From Nocardioides marmorisolisilvae (GTDB lineage: Bacteria; Actinomycetota; Actinomycetes; Propionibacteriales; Nocardioidaceae): a DNA stretch of 64,000 nt. The stretch spans positions 1,722,593-1,786,592 of the forward strand of contig NZ_RJSG01000002.1 in NCBI RefSeq assembly GCF_003725775.1, written 5' to 3'. Position 1 is the first letter of the stretch; each line of letters starts with the position of its first letter. The notes beneath the pieces were generated by a model. The model did no database searches. It was given only the letters and a program-made list of their open reading frames with translations, and had not been told where the DNA came from. Below are positions 1-10,398 of the stretch, piece after piece. A program made the position numbers and the translations under genes.

Positions 1-765
1 CGCCGGATCCTGGAGGTGGTCGCCCCCGAGGTCGCCGAGGACCAGGAACGGATCGCGCTGGAGCGCGAGGAGGCCCGGGCCGAGCGCGCGACGGCCTACT
101 TCAGCCAGCGCCTCGGCGACGGGACGACGCGGATCAGCCTGCGGGTCGCCGACGCGGTGGCCGCCCGCCTGGAGACCTACCTCCAAGCCTTCACCTCACC
201 GCGACGCACAGCCGGGGACGCCACCGGCCTGGCCGATCGGATGCCGTCCTACCAGGCCAAAGGCCTCGCCTTCGGTGCCCTCCTGGAATCCATCGACCCG
301 AAACGCCTCCCCCTGCACGGCGGTGACGCCACCACCGTCCTGGTCACCGTGACCCTCGAGGCGCTCCGCACCGGCCTGGGCGGCGCCGACCTCGGCGCCG
401 GCTTCGGGGCCGAGAGGATCAGCGCCGGCGAGGTCCGCCGCCTCGCGTGCACCGCCACGATCATCCCGGTCGTGCTCGGCGGGAAGTCCGAGATCCTCGA
501 CCTCGGCCGCAGCGCCCGGCTCTTCAGCCCGGCCCAACGCAAGGCGATGGCACTGCGCGACAAGAACTGCCGAGCAGAAGGCTGCACGGTTCCCGCGACC
601 TGGTGCGAAGGACACCACTTCCGCACTCCCTGGAGCCACGGCGGACGCACCGACCTCGCCGACGGCAAACTCCTCTGCTCACACCACCACCACCGAGCCC
701 ACGACACCCGCTACCTCACCCAAGAACTCCCCAACGGCGACGTCCGCTTCACCCGGCGAAGGTGA
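1..765 (+). CDS. HNH endonuclease with DUF222-type N-terminus (5' end cut by window)
   Basis: The reading frame is open to the left edge, so the true start lies outside the window; the first in-window start-like codon is GTG at 16. The visible protein ends with an HNH nuclease module: Cys-x4-Cys (CRAEGC), then GHH and a His-rich C-terminal stretch (LLCSHHHHRAHD), which should bind a metal and cleave DNA. The helical part before it resembles the DUF222 / 13E12-repeat family, which is often multicopy in actinobacterial genomes. The cellular role of the family is not established. It converges on the secreted-protein gene at 784. Confidence 0.85.
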   Translation, partial: RRILEVVAPEVAEDQERIALEREEARAERATAYFSQRLGDGTTRISLRVADAVAARLETYLQAFTSPRRTAGDATGLADRMPSYQAKGLAFGALLESIDPKRLPLHGGDATTVLVTVTLEALRTGLGGADLGAGFGAERISAGEVRRLACTATIIPVVLGGKSEILDLGRSARLFSPAQRKAMALRDKNCRAEGCTVPATWCEGHHFRTPWSHGGRTDLADGKLLCSHHHHRAHDTRYLTQELPNGDVRFTRRR

Positions 766-783
766 GCGACACCATGACAAGAA

Positions 784-3429
784 TCAGAGGACTGTGATCG
801 AAAGCGTCCGGGTCGCCTGGTTCTTCGGCGTGCTCGCGTCGAGGAGCCGGACCGTGAAGGTCCAGGTGCCCGGGGTCTTCGGGTAGCCGGTGATGCGGCC
901 GGCGCTGGACAGGGTGAGTCCGGGCGGCAGGGTCCCGGATGCCAAGGACCAGGCCAGTGTGGCCTTCCCGCCGCTCGCCGTCAGCAACTGGCTGTAGTAC
1001 GCGCCCTTCTTGACGCTCGGGAGCGACGAGGTCGTGATCGTCATCGGGGTCACGGTGATCACGAGCGACTTGGTCGCCACCTGGCCGAGCGCGTCCTTCA
1101 CCTTGAACGTGACCGGGTAACTGCCTACCGCGGTCGGCTTTCCGGAAAGAGCCCCGGCCGAGCTCATCACGACTCCCGGCGGAAGGGTGCCACCGGCGAC
1201 GGACCAGACGAGGGTCGCCTTGCCGCCGTGGGCGGTCAGCTTCTGGGAGTAGGCGCTCCACACCGGCGCATCGGGCAGGGTGACCGTCGCGATGTCCATC
1301 GGCCCAACCACCAGATCGAAGTAGGCGACCGGGCTGCTGACGCCGCCGCTGACGACGTAGGCGGCGAACCGGTAGCTGCCCGCAGAAGTCGGCGTACCAG
1401 AGATCGTCCCGTTGTTGGCCAGCTTCAAACCGGGCGGAAGCGGTTCTGCCAGCTTCCACGACGGGAAGCCGGTGGCGTTCGACTTCAACGTCGCCGAGTA
1501 CACGGTGCCGACGTAGGCGTCCGGAACGGTTCGGGTGAGCACTACCACGGCAGCAACGGTGAACAGGTACTCGCGAGTGGTGCTGTAACCGAACTGGTCG
1601 GTGACCCGGACCACGAAGCGGTGGTCCCCGACCGCGGTGGTGGTACCGCTTATCAGGCCGCTCGGACTTAGTGACAGTCCGGTGGGCAGACCGTCGATGC
1701 CTGCGCCCGGCTGAGCGGGCTCGAGGCTCCAGGTGAACGGCTGCCCCGGACCGCTGGCCACTAGCTGAGCCGAGTACGCGACCCCCTTTCCGGGGGCGGG
1801 TGGGTTGCCCCCGGGCAGGACCAGGTCTTGGCGTACGACCGGGACCACGTTCGCGGTCACCCACCCATCGACGACGCCGTCCACGTCCGCAGCCGACCCG
1901 TCGGCCACCAGGACACTGGGCTGGTCCGTCGGCGCGTTCGGGAGTTGAACGAGTTGCCCGCCCGAGGCGACGCGCATCAGCGCGTTCGCCACACGTCCTT
2001 GCGGGAGCACGAGCCGCAGCTCGGCCAGGCCGTCCGACCCGGCCCGGACGCGGTAGTCCACCCGACCCACGACCGGATCCACCCCGGCAGGTGCAGAGAA
2101 CGGTCTCACCTCGAGCCGGGTGAACCGGCTGTCGGTGAGAGCGATCACGGTTCCCGCGGTGCTACCGGCTGACGCCGCCGAGGCTCGTCCGCCGACGGCC
2201 ACGACCTGTTGCGGGTCCGCCCCCGATCCAGCGGCAAGTCCGGGGAAGCTGATCTGGTAACCGAACGGGGGGATCACCGAGCCTGCCGCCGTCGTGCCGC
2301 CGAGCAGCACCGGAAACTCGCACCCACCGGCGGCGTCCGTGGCCGCGCAGGTCAGCCCGTTCCCGGAGGAGCTGCGGAGCTCGCCGGTGACGGCCACGCC
2401 GTCGGCGCTGGTGCGGGCCGAGGACGACAGCGGAGCACCCAGGTCGACGCGAGCACCCGGGACCGGCTGATCGAGGTCGTCACGCACGAGGACGTGAAGC
2501 TGGGTGACTGCCGGCAGCGCGAGCGCCACGGAACGCGACCGGTCCAGGTCGAACGTGGCCGTCCTGAGCTCGTACCGCAGCGACGTGCCGCCGTGATCCA
2601 CCGTCCCGGTGGCCCGCACCCGGTACGGGTCGGGCACCACGTGGAAGGTGTACCCACCGGCGGCGTCGGTGGTCGTGGTCACCGTGGCTCCGGTCCGGGA
2701 GTTCGTGAGCTCGACGGCGACTCCGGCGGCCGCGCCGCCGTCGTCCGTGCTCACCACGCCCGTGATCTCGTGGTCAGCCGGGAGCACCAGCACCCGGGTG
2801 CTGGTCCCAGCCGGCGTTGGTCCGCCCGGGAACGTCACCTGGTAGCCGCTCGTCGGCACGACCTGAAGCGCACTGACCGTGCCGTTCGCCAAGACCGACA
2901 TGTCGCAACTTCCGGTCGAGGTGGTCGTGCAGACCGAGGTTTTACGGGTGTTGGTGAACTGCAGGCCGCCGGACGACAGGCTGCTCGAGGTCGGGTCCGT
3001 GGCTCTGACCAGAGCGCCGGATGCCGGGAGGCCTCCGGCCCCGGTCGTGACCGTGGCGACTAGGGTGGCCCGGGCGGGCAGGCTGAAGACCTCGTAACGA
3101 CTCGAGGAGGTCTGGAACTGCTGCGAGGCCGACGAGATGACGCCGGCAGCCTCGGTCTCGTTCGAGATCTCGAGGTAGACGTCGATGAACTGGGGTACGG
3201 GCACGACGAAGGAGCCGTCCGCGGCAGTCCGGGTGAAGTAGTAGTGGTTCGGCTCCGCCACCGGGTGCACCTTGATCGAGACGTTCGGTGCCGGCGCTCC
3301 GCTGGCGTCCAGGACGTACCCGTAGATCGCAACCTCGCCCTGGTCGGCCTCACCGGGCGCCGCAGTCAGTCCGAGGAGCAGGACAGCGCCGACCAGGGTG
3401 AGGCAGAGCGTCCGAGCGCGCTTGAACAA
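784..3429 (-). CDS. Large secreted protein with carboxypeptidase-regulatory-like and four putative-Ig (He_PIG) repeats
   Basis: An 881-residue exported protein. Residues 1-28 form a signal peptide (MFKRAR, hydrophobic core, APGEA). The N-terminal half has beta-sandwich segments resembling carboxypeptidase regulatory-like domains, for example around 31-90 and 222-275. From about residue 542 there are four consecutive units of about 80-85 residues, each with the core LPPGL-x-LSS-G-x-ISG-x-P and ending in a VTV/ITV strand, typical of He_PIG domains. There is no catalytic motif, sortase motif or membrane anchor, so a structural or adhesive extracellular role is inferred. The start is TTG at 3429, chosen because GGAGG lies 6-7 bases upstream. 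Confidence 0.85.
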   Translation of the reverse strand: MFKRARTLCLTLVGAVLLLGLTAAPGEADQGEVAIYGYVLDASGAPAPNVSIKVHPVAEPNHYYFTRTAADGSFVVPVPQFIDVYLEISNETEAAGVISSASQQFQTSSSRYEVFSLPARATLVATVTTGAGGLPASGALVRATDPTSSSLSSGGLQFTNTRKTSVCTTTSTGSCDMSVLANGTVSALQVVPTSGYQVTFPGGPTPAGTSTRVLVLPADHEITGVVSTDDGGAAAGVAVELTNSRTGATVTTTTDAAGGYTFHVVPDPYRVRATGTVDHGGTSLRYELRTATFDLDRSRSVALALPAVTQLHVLVRDDLDQPVPGARVDLGAPLSSSARTSADGVAVTGELRSSSGNGLTCAATDAAGGCEFPVLLGGTTAAGSVIPPFGYQISFPGLAAGSGADPQQVVAVGGRASAASAGSTAGTVIALTDSRFTRLEVRPFSAPAGVDPVVGRVDYRVRAGSDGLAELRLVLPQGRVANALMRVASGGQLVQLPNAPTDQPSVLVADGSAADVDGVVDGWVTANVVPVVRQDLVLPGGNPPAPGKGVAYSAQLVASGPGQPFTWSLEPAQPGAGIDGLPTGLSLSPSGLISGTTTAVGDHRFVVRVTDQFGYSTTREYLFTVAAVVVLTRTVPDAYVGTVYSATLKSNATGFPSWKLAEPLPPGLKLANNGTISGTPTSAGSYRFAAYVVSGGVSSPVAYFDLVVGPMDIATVTLPDAPVWSAYSQKLTAHGGKATLVWSVAGGTLPPGVVMSSAGALSGKPTAVGSYPVTFKVKDALGQVATKSLVITVTPMTITTSSLPSVKKGAYYSQLLTASGGKATLAWSLASGTLPPGLTLSSAGRITGYPKTPGTWTFTVRLLDASTPKNQATRTLSITVL

Positions 3430-3526
3430 GGAGAGCCTCCGGAGTCGGTCGCCTGGGAGGGGCGGAGGTGGTGCTGGAAGCGTAAGCGAGACGCCGGGTT
3501 CTCGCAGGAGGATCTAGACCAGCGGG

Positions 3527-4546
3527 TCACCTCAGGAGTCGCGCCAAGATCTCTGCCGCATTCACCGCGTCGTCGTGCGTCACGTCCAGGTGGGTCAGCA
3601 ACCGCACCCGGCGCGGTCCCACCGCGCCGAGCTTCACGCCCTGCTCGGCGGCAGCCGCGACAACCTCGGGGGCCGAGGGCACGTCCACCACGACGATGTT
3701 CGTCGGGACCGAGGCCGGGTCGACGCCGCACGCCTCGGCGATCAGCCGGGCGTTCGCGTGGTCCTCGGTCATCCGGTCGATGTTGTTGTCGAGCGCGTAG
3801 TGGCCGGCGGCCGCGAGGACGCCGACCTGACGCATGCCTCCGCCGAGCCGCTTGCGTCGGACGCGCGCAGCGGCGACCGCCTCGGTGGTCCCGAGCATCA
3901 GCGAGCCGATCGGGGCTCCGAGTCCTTTCGAGAGGCAGACCGCCATCGTGTCCGCGATCGCGCCGTACTCGACGAGCGGCGTCCCGGTGGCAACGTGGGC
4001 GTTCCAGATCCGGGCGCCGTCCAGGTGGACGGCGATCCCGACCTCGTCGGCCCAAGCGCGCAGGGCCTTCAGGTCCGCCAGCGGCAGCACCGCTCCCCCG
4101 GCGAAGTTGTGGGTGTTCTCGACCGAGACCGCTGTGGTGCGGACGAAGTACATGCCCATGTCGGGTGCGTACATCTCCCGGATCGTCGGCAGGTCGACCT
4201 GCCCGTCCGGATGCACCCAGGTCCGGCTGGTGATGCCGGTCAGGGCTCCGTGGGCACCGAGCTCCGCCCGCACGATGTGGGCCCGCGACTCGCAGAGCAC
4301 TTCCTGCCCGGGGGCGACCAGCGCGCCGACGGCGAGCACGTTGGCCATCGACCCGGTCGGGGTGAAGACCGCGGCCTCCTTGCCGAACATCGCCGCGACC
4401 CGGGCCTCCAGCGCGGTGACCGTCGGATCCTCGCCGTAGACGTCGTCACCCACCTCGGCGTCGGCCATCGCGGCGCGCATGCCGCGCGACGGCTTGGTCA
4501 GGGTGTCGGAGCGGAGATCGATCACCCCGCGAGAGTAGCGACCCAC
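3527..4546 (-). CDS. Low-specificity L-threonine aldolase
   Basis: A PLP-dependent fold-type I enzyme that cleaves threonine/allo-threonine to glycine and acetaldehyde. Family motifs are clear: GDDVYGEDPT at residues 33-42, HLDGAR at 174-179 and the PLP-binding lysine K207 in SKGLGAP. The length of 339 aa is normal. The first start is GTG at 4546. A second GTG at 4525 (VIDLRSDT) matches the usual N-terminus of the family better and may be the real one. The gene stands alone on the minus strand between two secreted-protein genes. Confidence 0.93.
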   Translation of the reverse strand: MGRYSRGVIDLRSDTLTKPSRGMRAAMADAEVGDDVYGEDPTVTALEARVAAMFGKEAAVFTPTGSMANVLAVGALVAPGQEVLCESRAHIVRAELGAHGALTGITSRTWVHPDGQVDLPTIREMYAPDMGMYFVRTTAVSVENTHNFAGGAVLPLADLKALRAWADEVGIAVHLDGARIWNAHVATGTPLVEYGAIADTMAVCLSKGLGAPIGSLMLGTTEAVAAARVRRKRLGGGMRQVGVLAAAGHYALDNNIDRMTEDHANARLIAEACGVDPASVPTNIVVVDVPSAPEVVAAAAEQGVKLGAVGPRRVRLLTHLDVTHDDAVNAAEILARLLR

Positions 4547-4552
4547 CCGGGA

Positions 4553-5149
4553 CTAGGTGACCTTCACGGTGATGCTCGGCGACCAGGACGAGGTGTGGCT
4601 GCCCACGTGGGTGCGGGCGTGCACGTAGTAGCTGTGCGCGCCCGACGGGTTGAAGGTCGCGCTCCGGCTCGCCGTACCGGTGCGCCAGCTGGTCCACGTC
4701 GAGGACCCAACCCGCTTGTACTGGACGTCGTAGCGCACCGAGCTGGTGCCGGTTCGGGAGGACCAGCGCAGCGTCCAGCCGCTTGAGGCACTTCCCGACG
4801 CCTTCACCGGAACCTGGATGCTGCCGCTCATCATCATCCCGTGGATCGTGCAGTAGTACGGGTAGGTGCCCGCGTCCGCGAACGGGCGGGTGTAGCTCTG
4901 ACCCGCGTTCTTGGTCCCGGAGTTCCAGAACCCCTGGGTCGAGGTCGAGGTGTGGGTGCCCTCGAAGCTCCACTTCACCGAGTCGCCGACGACGACCTTG
5001 AGGGTCTTCGGGGTGAAGAAGTCGTCCCCGACGGTGACGGTCCGGGTGGTGGCCTGGGCCGGACCCTGCGCGAGCAGGGCCATGAGCGGTGCGAGCAGAG
5101 CGAGCCCGGCGAGCACGCGGGCAGCACGGAAGGAGGTCATGACCCTCAC
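4553..5149 (-). CDS. Secreted cupredoxin (plastocyanin-like) domain fused to fibronectin type III domain
   Basis: A 198-residue exported protein. Residues 1-33 are a signal peptide. Residues 35-115 form a cupredoxin fold with the expected type 1 copper ligands: His66 (GTHTST), Cys100 and His103 (YYCTIHG), and a methionine from the unusual Met105-Met106-Met107 run. Residues about 118-198 look like a fibronectin type III domain (WTLRWSS, VRYDVQYK, SYYVHART). Single-domain relatives carry electrons or sequester copper. The redox partner is unknown and none is encoded nearby. The start is GTG at 5149; ATG at 5140 is an alternative. Confidence 0.85.
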   Translation of the reverse strand: MRVMTSFRAARVLAGLALLAPLMALLAQGPAQATTRTVTVGDDFFTPKTLKVVVGDSVKWSFEGTHTSTSTQGFWNSGTKNAGQSYTRPFADAGTYPYYCTIHGMMMSGSIQVPVKASGSASSGWTLRWSSRTGTSSVRYDVQYKRVGSSTWTSWRTGTASRSATFNPSGAHSYYVHARTHVGSHTSSWSPSITVKVT

Positions 5150-5180
5150 ACGATCGAGGGGGCGGACCGGTTCAGTGCGC

Positions 5181-7515
<2,335 letters not shown>

Positions 7516-7534
7516 GCGCCGGACCGGGACGCCA

Positions 7535-7565
7535 CGAGGGCGGACCGGTTCACGGTCCGCCCTCG
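7535..7565. terminator. Bidirectional terminator hairpin between convergent genes
   Basis: A perfect 13-bp stem, 7535-7547 pairing with 7553-7565, with the 5-base loop GTTCA. No T-tract follows on either side. It sits between the stops of the quinone oxidoreductase (+) and the secreted protein (-), so it may serve both. Confidence 0.75.
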
Positions 7566-7587
7566 GGCTGGGGTTCTGCGCGACTGA

Positions 7588-8319
7588 TCAGTCGTAGTAG
7601 CAGTTGCTCACGAAGCTCGTGGCCGAGGAGATCACCGCGTTGGTGGTGACCACGCCGGGCACGCTCGCGCGCAGGTGGACGGCGTTGACCGTGAAGCCGT
7701 TCTCGCCGGCGATCTGCTCGTTCAGGGTCAGCGAGACCGGACCCACCGTGATCTTGGTGTTCGGCGCGATCGCGGTCGGCTGGGCGATGACGACCTTGGT
7801 GCCGACCTTGAGGTAGGCGATCGTGGTCGAACCGCCGTACCCGGGCTCGCCGAAGCAGCTGGAGAACGACGTCGCGTTGACCGCCTTGACGTCGACGACC
7901 GGCAGGCCGGTCAGACCCAGGTGAGCGGTCGCGAGCGAGGTGCTGGCGATGGCCCGGTGCGACTGCGCCGCGGTGGTGACGTTCACGCAGTTCGCGGTCG
8001 CCGAGGCGAAGCCGAGGTTCACGTTGGTGCACGGACGCGTGAAGGTGCTGCTGGCCTGGCTCGAGACCCAACCGGTGTCCGGGCTGCCGCCGTCGGGGAC
8101 GGTGAGGTTGAGGATCTTGGTGTCGAAGAATCCGATGCTGTACGCACGGCCGCCCATCACGGGGCCGTAGACGTTGTCGGACGAGGCGTTGGCAGAGCCG
8201 GCCGTGGCGCTGGCGGCGAGCACGGTCACACCGAGGAGCGCCGCGGCGCTCCAGGCGGAGAGTGCCCGACGGGCGCGGTGGAGCGGGGTCTTGCGGTGGG
8301 TCGGGTTGGTGGACTTCAT
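7588..8319 (-). CDS. Secreted protein resembling the choice-of-anchor P family
   Basis: A 243-residue exported protein with a long signal peptide: a basic n-region (KSTNPTHRKTPLHRARR), a hydrophobic core, and a SANASS cleavage zone near residue 45. The mature part is beta-rich and Ser/Thr/Val-rich with a few cysteines, and has the late motif NGFTVNAVHLRA followed by VVTTNAVISSA. That motif is characteristic of proteins labelled choice-of-anchor P in actinobacteria. The function is unknown; a surface or matrix role is inferred only from secretion. The start is ATG at 8319, preceded by AGGAG. A longer frame upstream lacks a good ribosome site. Confidence 0.7.
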   Translation of the reverse strand: MKSTNPTHRKTPLHRARRALSAWSAAALLGVTVLAASATAGSANASSDNVYGPVMGGRAYSIGFFDTKILNLTVPDGGSPDTGWVSSQASSTFTRPCTNVNLGFASATANCVNVTTAAQSHRAIASTSLATAHLGLTGLPVVDVKAVNATSFSSCFGEPGYGGSTTIAYLKVGTKVVIAQPTAIAPNTKITVGPVSLTLNEQIAGENGFTVNAVHLRASVPGVVTTNAVISSATSFVSNCYYD

Positions 8320-8342
8320 GGGAGGACTCCTTCGTCGCTGGA

Positions 8343-8367
8343 TGCGGCGCCTGGGAGGTGCGCCGCA
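8343..8367. terminator. Hairpin downstream of the phosphofructokinase gene
   Basis: An 8-bp perfect stem (8343-8350 with 8360-8367) and a 9-base loop, in the 110-base gap between the pfk stop and the next start. It could end pfk transcription or be part of the leader of the secreted-protein gene. Confidence 0.45.
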
Positions 8368-8429
8368 ACCGTGACGAGGCACGCCTGGGAAGTCAGATAC
8401 CGGAAGTGACCGGGGTCACCGGCCAGCTG

Positions 8430-9458
8430 TCACCCGAAGAACACTTCTGCCTCGGCGTACTCCTCGGGCGAGACCAGCTTCAGCTCCTTGGTGCCCTCCG
8501 CGAGCGGCACCCGGACGATGTCGGTGCCGCGCAGCGCCATCATCGTGCCGAAGTCTCCGTCGTGGACCGCGCCGATCGCCTGGAGGCCGAACCGGGTGGC
8601 CAGCCAGCGGTCGAAGGCGGTCGGGGTGCCACCGCGCTGGATGTGCCCGAGCACCACGGCCCGCGCCTCCTTGCCGGTGCGCGCCTCGATCTCCGAGGCG
8701 AGCCGTTCGCCGATGCCACCGAGGCGGACGTGGCCGAAGGCGTCCTTCTCCCCCGAGACCAGGGTCATCCCGGTGCCGTCGGCGGGGACCGCGCCCTCGG
8801 AGACGACCATGATCACGGCGTACTTGCTCTCGAAGCGCTGCTCGACGAACGCGCAGACCTGCTCGATGTCGAAGGGCCGCTCCGGGATCAGCACCACGTT
8901 CGCACCGCCAGCGATCCCGGAGTGCAGGGCGATCCAACCGGCGTGCCGACCCATCACCTCGACCACCAGGACGCGGTGGTGCGACTCGGCGGTGGTGTGC
9001 AGCCGGTCGATCGCCTCGGAGGCGATGTTCACCGCGGTGTCGAAGCCGAAGGTGAAGTCGGTGCCGGACAGGTCGTTGTCGATCGTCTTCGGCACGCCGA
9101 CCACGTTGACGCCGAGGTCGTGCAGCTTGGTGGCCACCCCGAGGGTGTCCTCACCACCGATCGCGACCAGCGCGTCGACCCCGGCCGAGGCCAGGTTGGC
9201 CTTGATCTGCTCGACGCCGCCCTCGACGGCGAACGGGTTCGTGCGCGAGGAGCCCAGGATGGTGCCGCCGCGCGGGAGGATGCCGCGGACCTGGTCGACG
9301 CCCAGCTCCATCGTCAGGCCCTCCAGCGGGCCCTTCCACCCGTCCCGGAACCCGACGAACTCGTCGCCGAACTCCTTGACGCCCTTGCGGACCACCGCCC
9401 GGATCACGGCGTTGAGGCCCGGGCAGTCACCGCCCCCCGTGAGCACTCCGACCCGCAT
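8430..9458 (-). CDS. 6-phosphofructokinase, group III, with pyrophosphate-type active-site residues
   Basis: Phosphorylates fructose 6-phosphate in glycolysis. The 342-residue protein has the PFK signature segments: TGGGDCPGLNAV at the start, GGEDTLG at 101-107, PKTIDND at 123-129 and a MGRHAGWIAL stretch. The residues equivalent to E. coli Gly104 and Gly124 are Asp104 and Lys124, the pair found in pyrophosphate-dependent enzymes; ATP-dependent group III enzymes normally have Gly at the first position. Pyrophosphate (EC 2.7.1.90) is therefore the likely phosphoryl donor, which would make the step reversible. ATG 9458 is preferred over GTG 9464 because GGGAGG lies 7 bases upstream. Confidence 0.93.
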   Translation of the reverse strand: MRVGVLTGGGDCPGLNAVIRAVVRKGVKEFGDEFVGFRDGWKGPLEGLTMELGVDQVRGILPRGGTILGSSRTNPFAVEGGVEQIKANLASAGVDALVAIGGEDTLGVATKLHDLGVNVVGVPKTIDNDLSGTDFTFGFDTAVNIASEAIDRLHTTAESHHRVLVVEVMGRHAGWIALHSGIAGGANVVLIPERPFDIEQVCAFVEQRFESKYAVIMVVSEGAVPADGTGMTLVSGEKDAFGHVRLGGIGERLASEIEARTGKEARAVVLGHIQRGGTPTAFDRWLATRFGLQAIGAVHDGDFGTMMALRGTDIVRVPLAEGTKELKLVSPEEYAEAEVFFG

Positions 9459-9522
9459 GTGCACGCCTCCCTCGGCCTCATTGGAACGTTCAAGTAACCG
9501 CGTTCACCTTAGCGATCTTGGC

Positions 9523-9537
9523 TAGGGTCACGCCATG
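9523..9537 (+). promoter_or_regulatory. Leaderless promoter -10 of the DUF1028 gene
   Basis: TAGGGT at 9523-9528 lies 6 bases before the ATG at 9535, with no ribosome-binding site between. Confidence 0.6.
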
Positions 9538-10386
9538 ACCTTCTCGATCGTCGCCCGCTCGGAGTCCGGCCCGAACGGCAACCCGGAGTGGGGCGTCGCC
9601 GTCGCCTCGAAGTTCCTCGCCGTCGGCAACGCGGTCCCGGCCGCGGTGGCCGGGGTCGGCGCGATCGCCACCCAGGCAGACGCGAACGTGGCCTTCAAGG
9701 GCATCGGCCTGTCCCTGCTCGACGAGGGCGCCACCGCGACCGTCGCCCTGGACCGGCTCCTCGAGGAGGACCCCAAGCGCAACCACCGTCAGGTCGGCAT
9801 CGTCGACGTCGACGGAGGTGCCGCCACCCACACCGGGTCGGCGTGCTTCGACTGGGCCGGCGGCGTCAGCGGCGACGGCTTCGCGATCCAGGGCAACATC
9901 CTCGCCGGGCCCGAGGTGGTCGAGGCGATGAAGGACGCCTGGACGGACTCCGACCCGGAATCTCCCCTGGCGCACCGCCTGCTCGAGGCACTCGCAGCCG
10001 GAGACGCCGCGGGCGGGGACAAGCGCGGGCGTCAGTCGGCAGCGCTGCTGGTGGTCAGCGAAGGAGCCGGGTACGGCGGGATGGACGACGTCGCGGTCGA
10101 CCTGCGCGTGGACGACCACGCGGCGCCGATCACCGAGCTCACCCGCCTGCTCGGCCTCAACGACCTGTACCTCACCGCCTCGACCGAGGCCGAGCGGATC
10201 GAGGTCACCCCCGAGCTGGCAGCCGAGATCGACGGCCTGGTCAAGGCGGCCGGCCACCCGAACCTGGCCGCCTGGGTCGGCACCGAGAACTACGAGATGC
10301 GGGTCGCCGAGGACGGCAGCTGGATCGACCCGAAGATCCTCGGGATCCTGCGGGGCGGCCCGGGCGCCGAGGAGCAGGCCGACTGA
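9535..10386 (+). CDS. DUF1028 domain-containing protein (Ntn-hydrolase-like)
   Basis: A 283-residue cytoplasmic protein. Residues 1-about 200 match the DUF1028 family, with TFSIVARS at the start, WGVAVASKFLAVGNAVP, and the Gly-rich FAIQGNILAG stretch. This family has an Ntn-hydrolase-like fold, but its reaction is not firmly known. The C-terminal 80 residues are the extension seen in many members, sometimes described as a putative peptidoglycan-binding-like region. There is no signal peptide. The glycerol kinase gene follows after 12 bases on the same strand, so the two are probably co-transcribed; any functional link is only inferred. Confidence 0.85.
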   Translation: MTFSIVARSESGPNGNPEWGVAVASKFLAVGNAVPAAVAGVGAIATQADANVAFKGIGLSLLDEGATATVALDRLLEEDPKRNHRQVGIVDVDGGAATHTGSACFDWAGGVSGDGFAIQGNILAGPEVVEAMKDAWTDSDPESPLAHRLLEALAAGDAAGGDKRGRQSAALLVVSEGAGYGGMDDVAVDLRVDDHAAPITELTRLLGLNDLYLTASTEAERIEVTPELAAEIDGLVKAAGHPNLAAWVGTENYEMRVAEDGSWIDPKILGILRGGPGAEEQAD

Positions 10387-10398
10387 CAGGATGACGCC

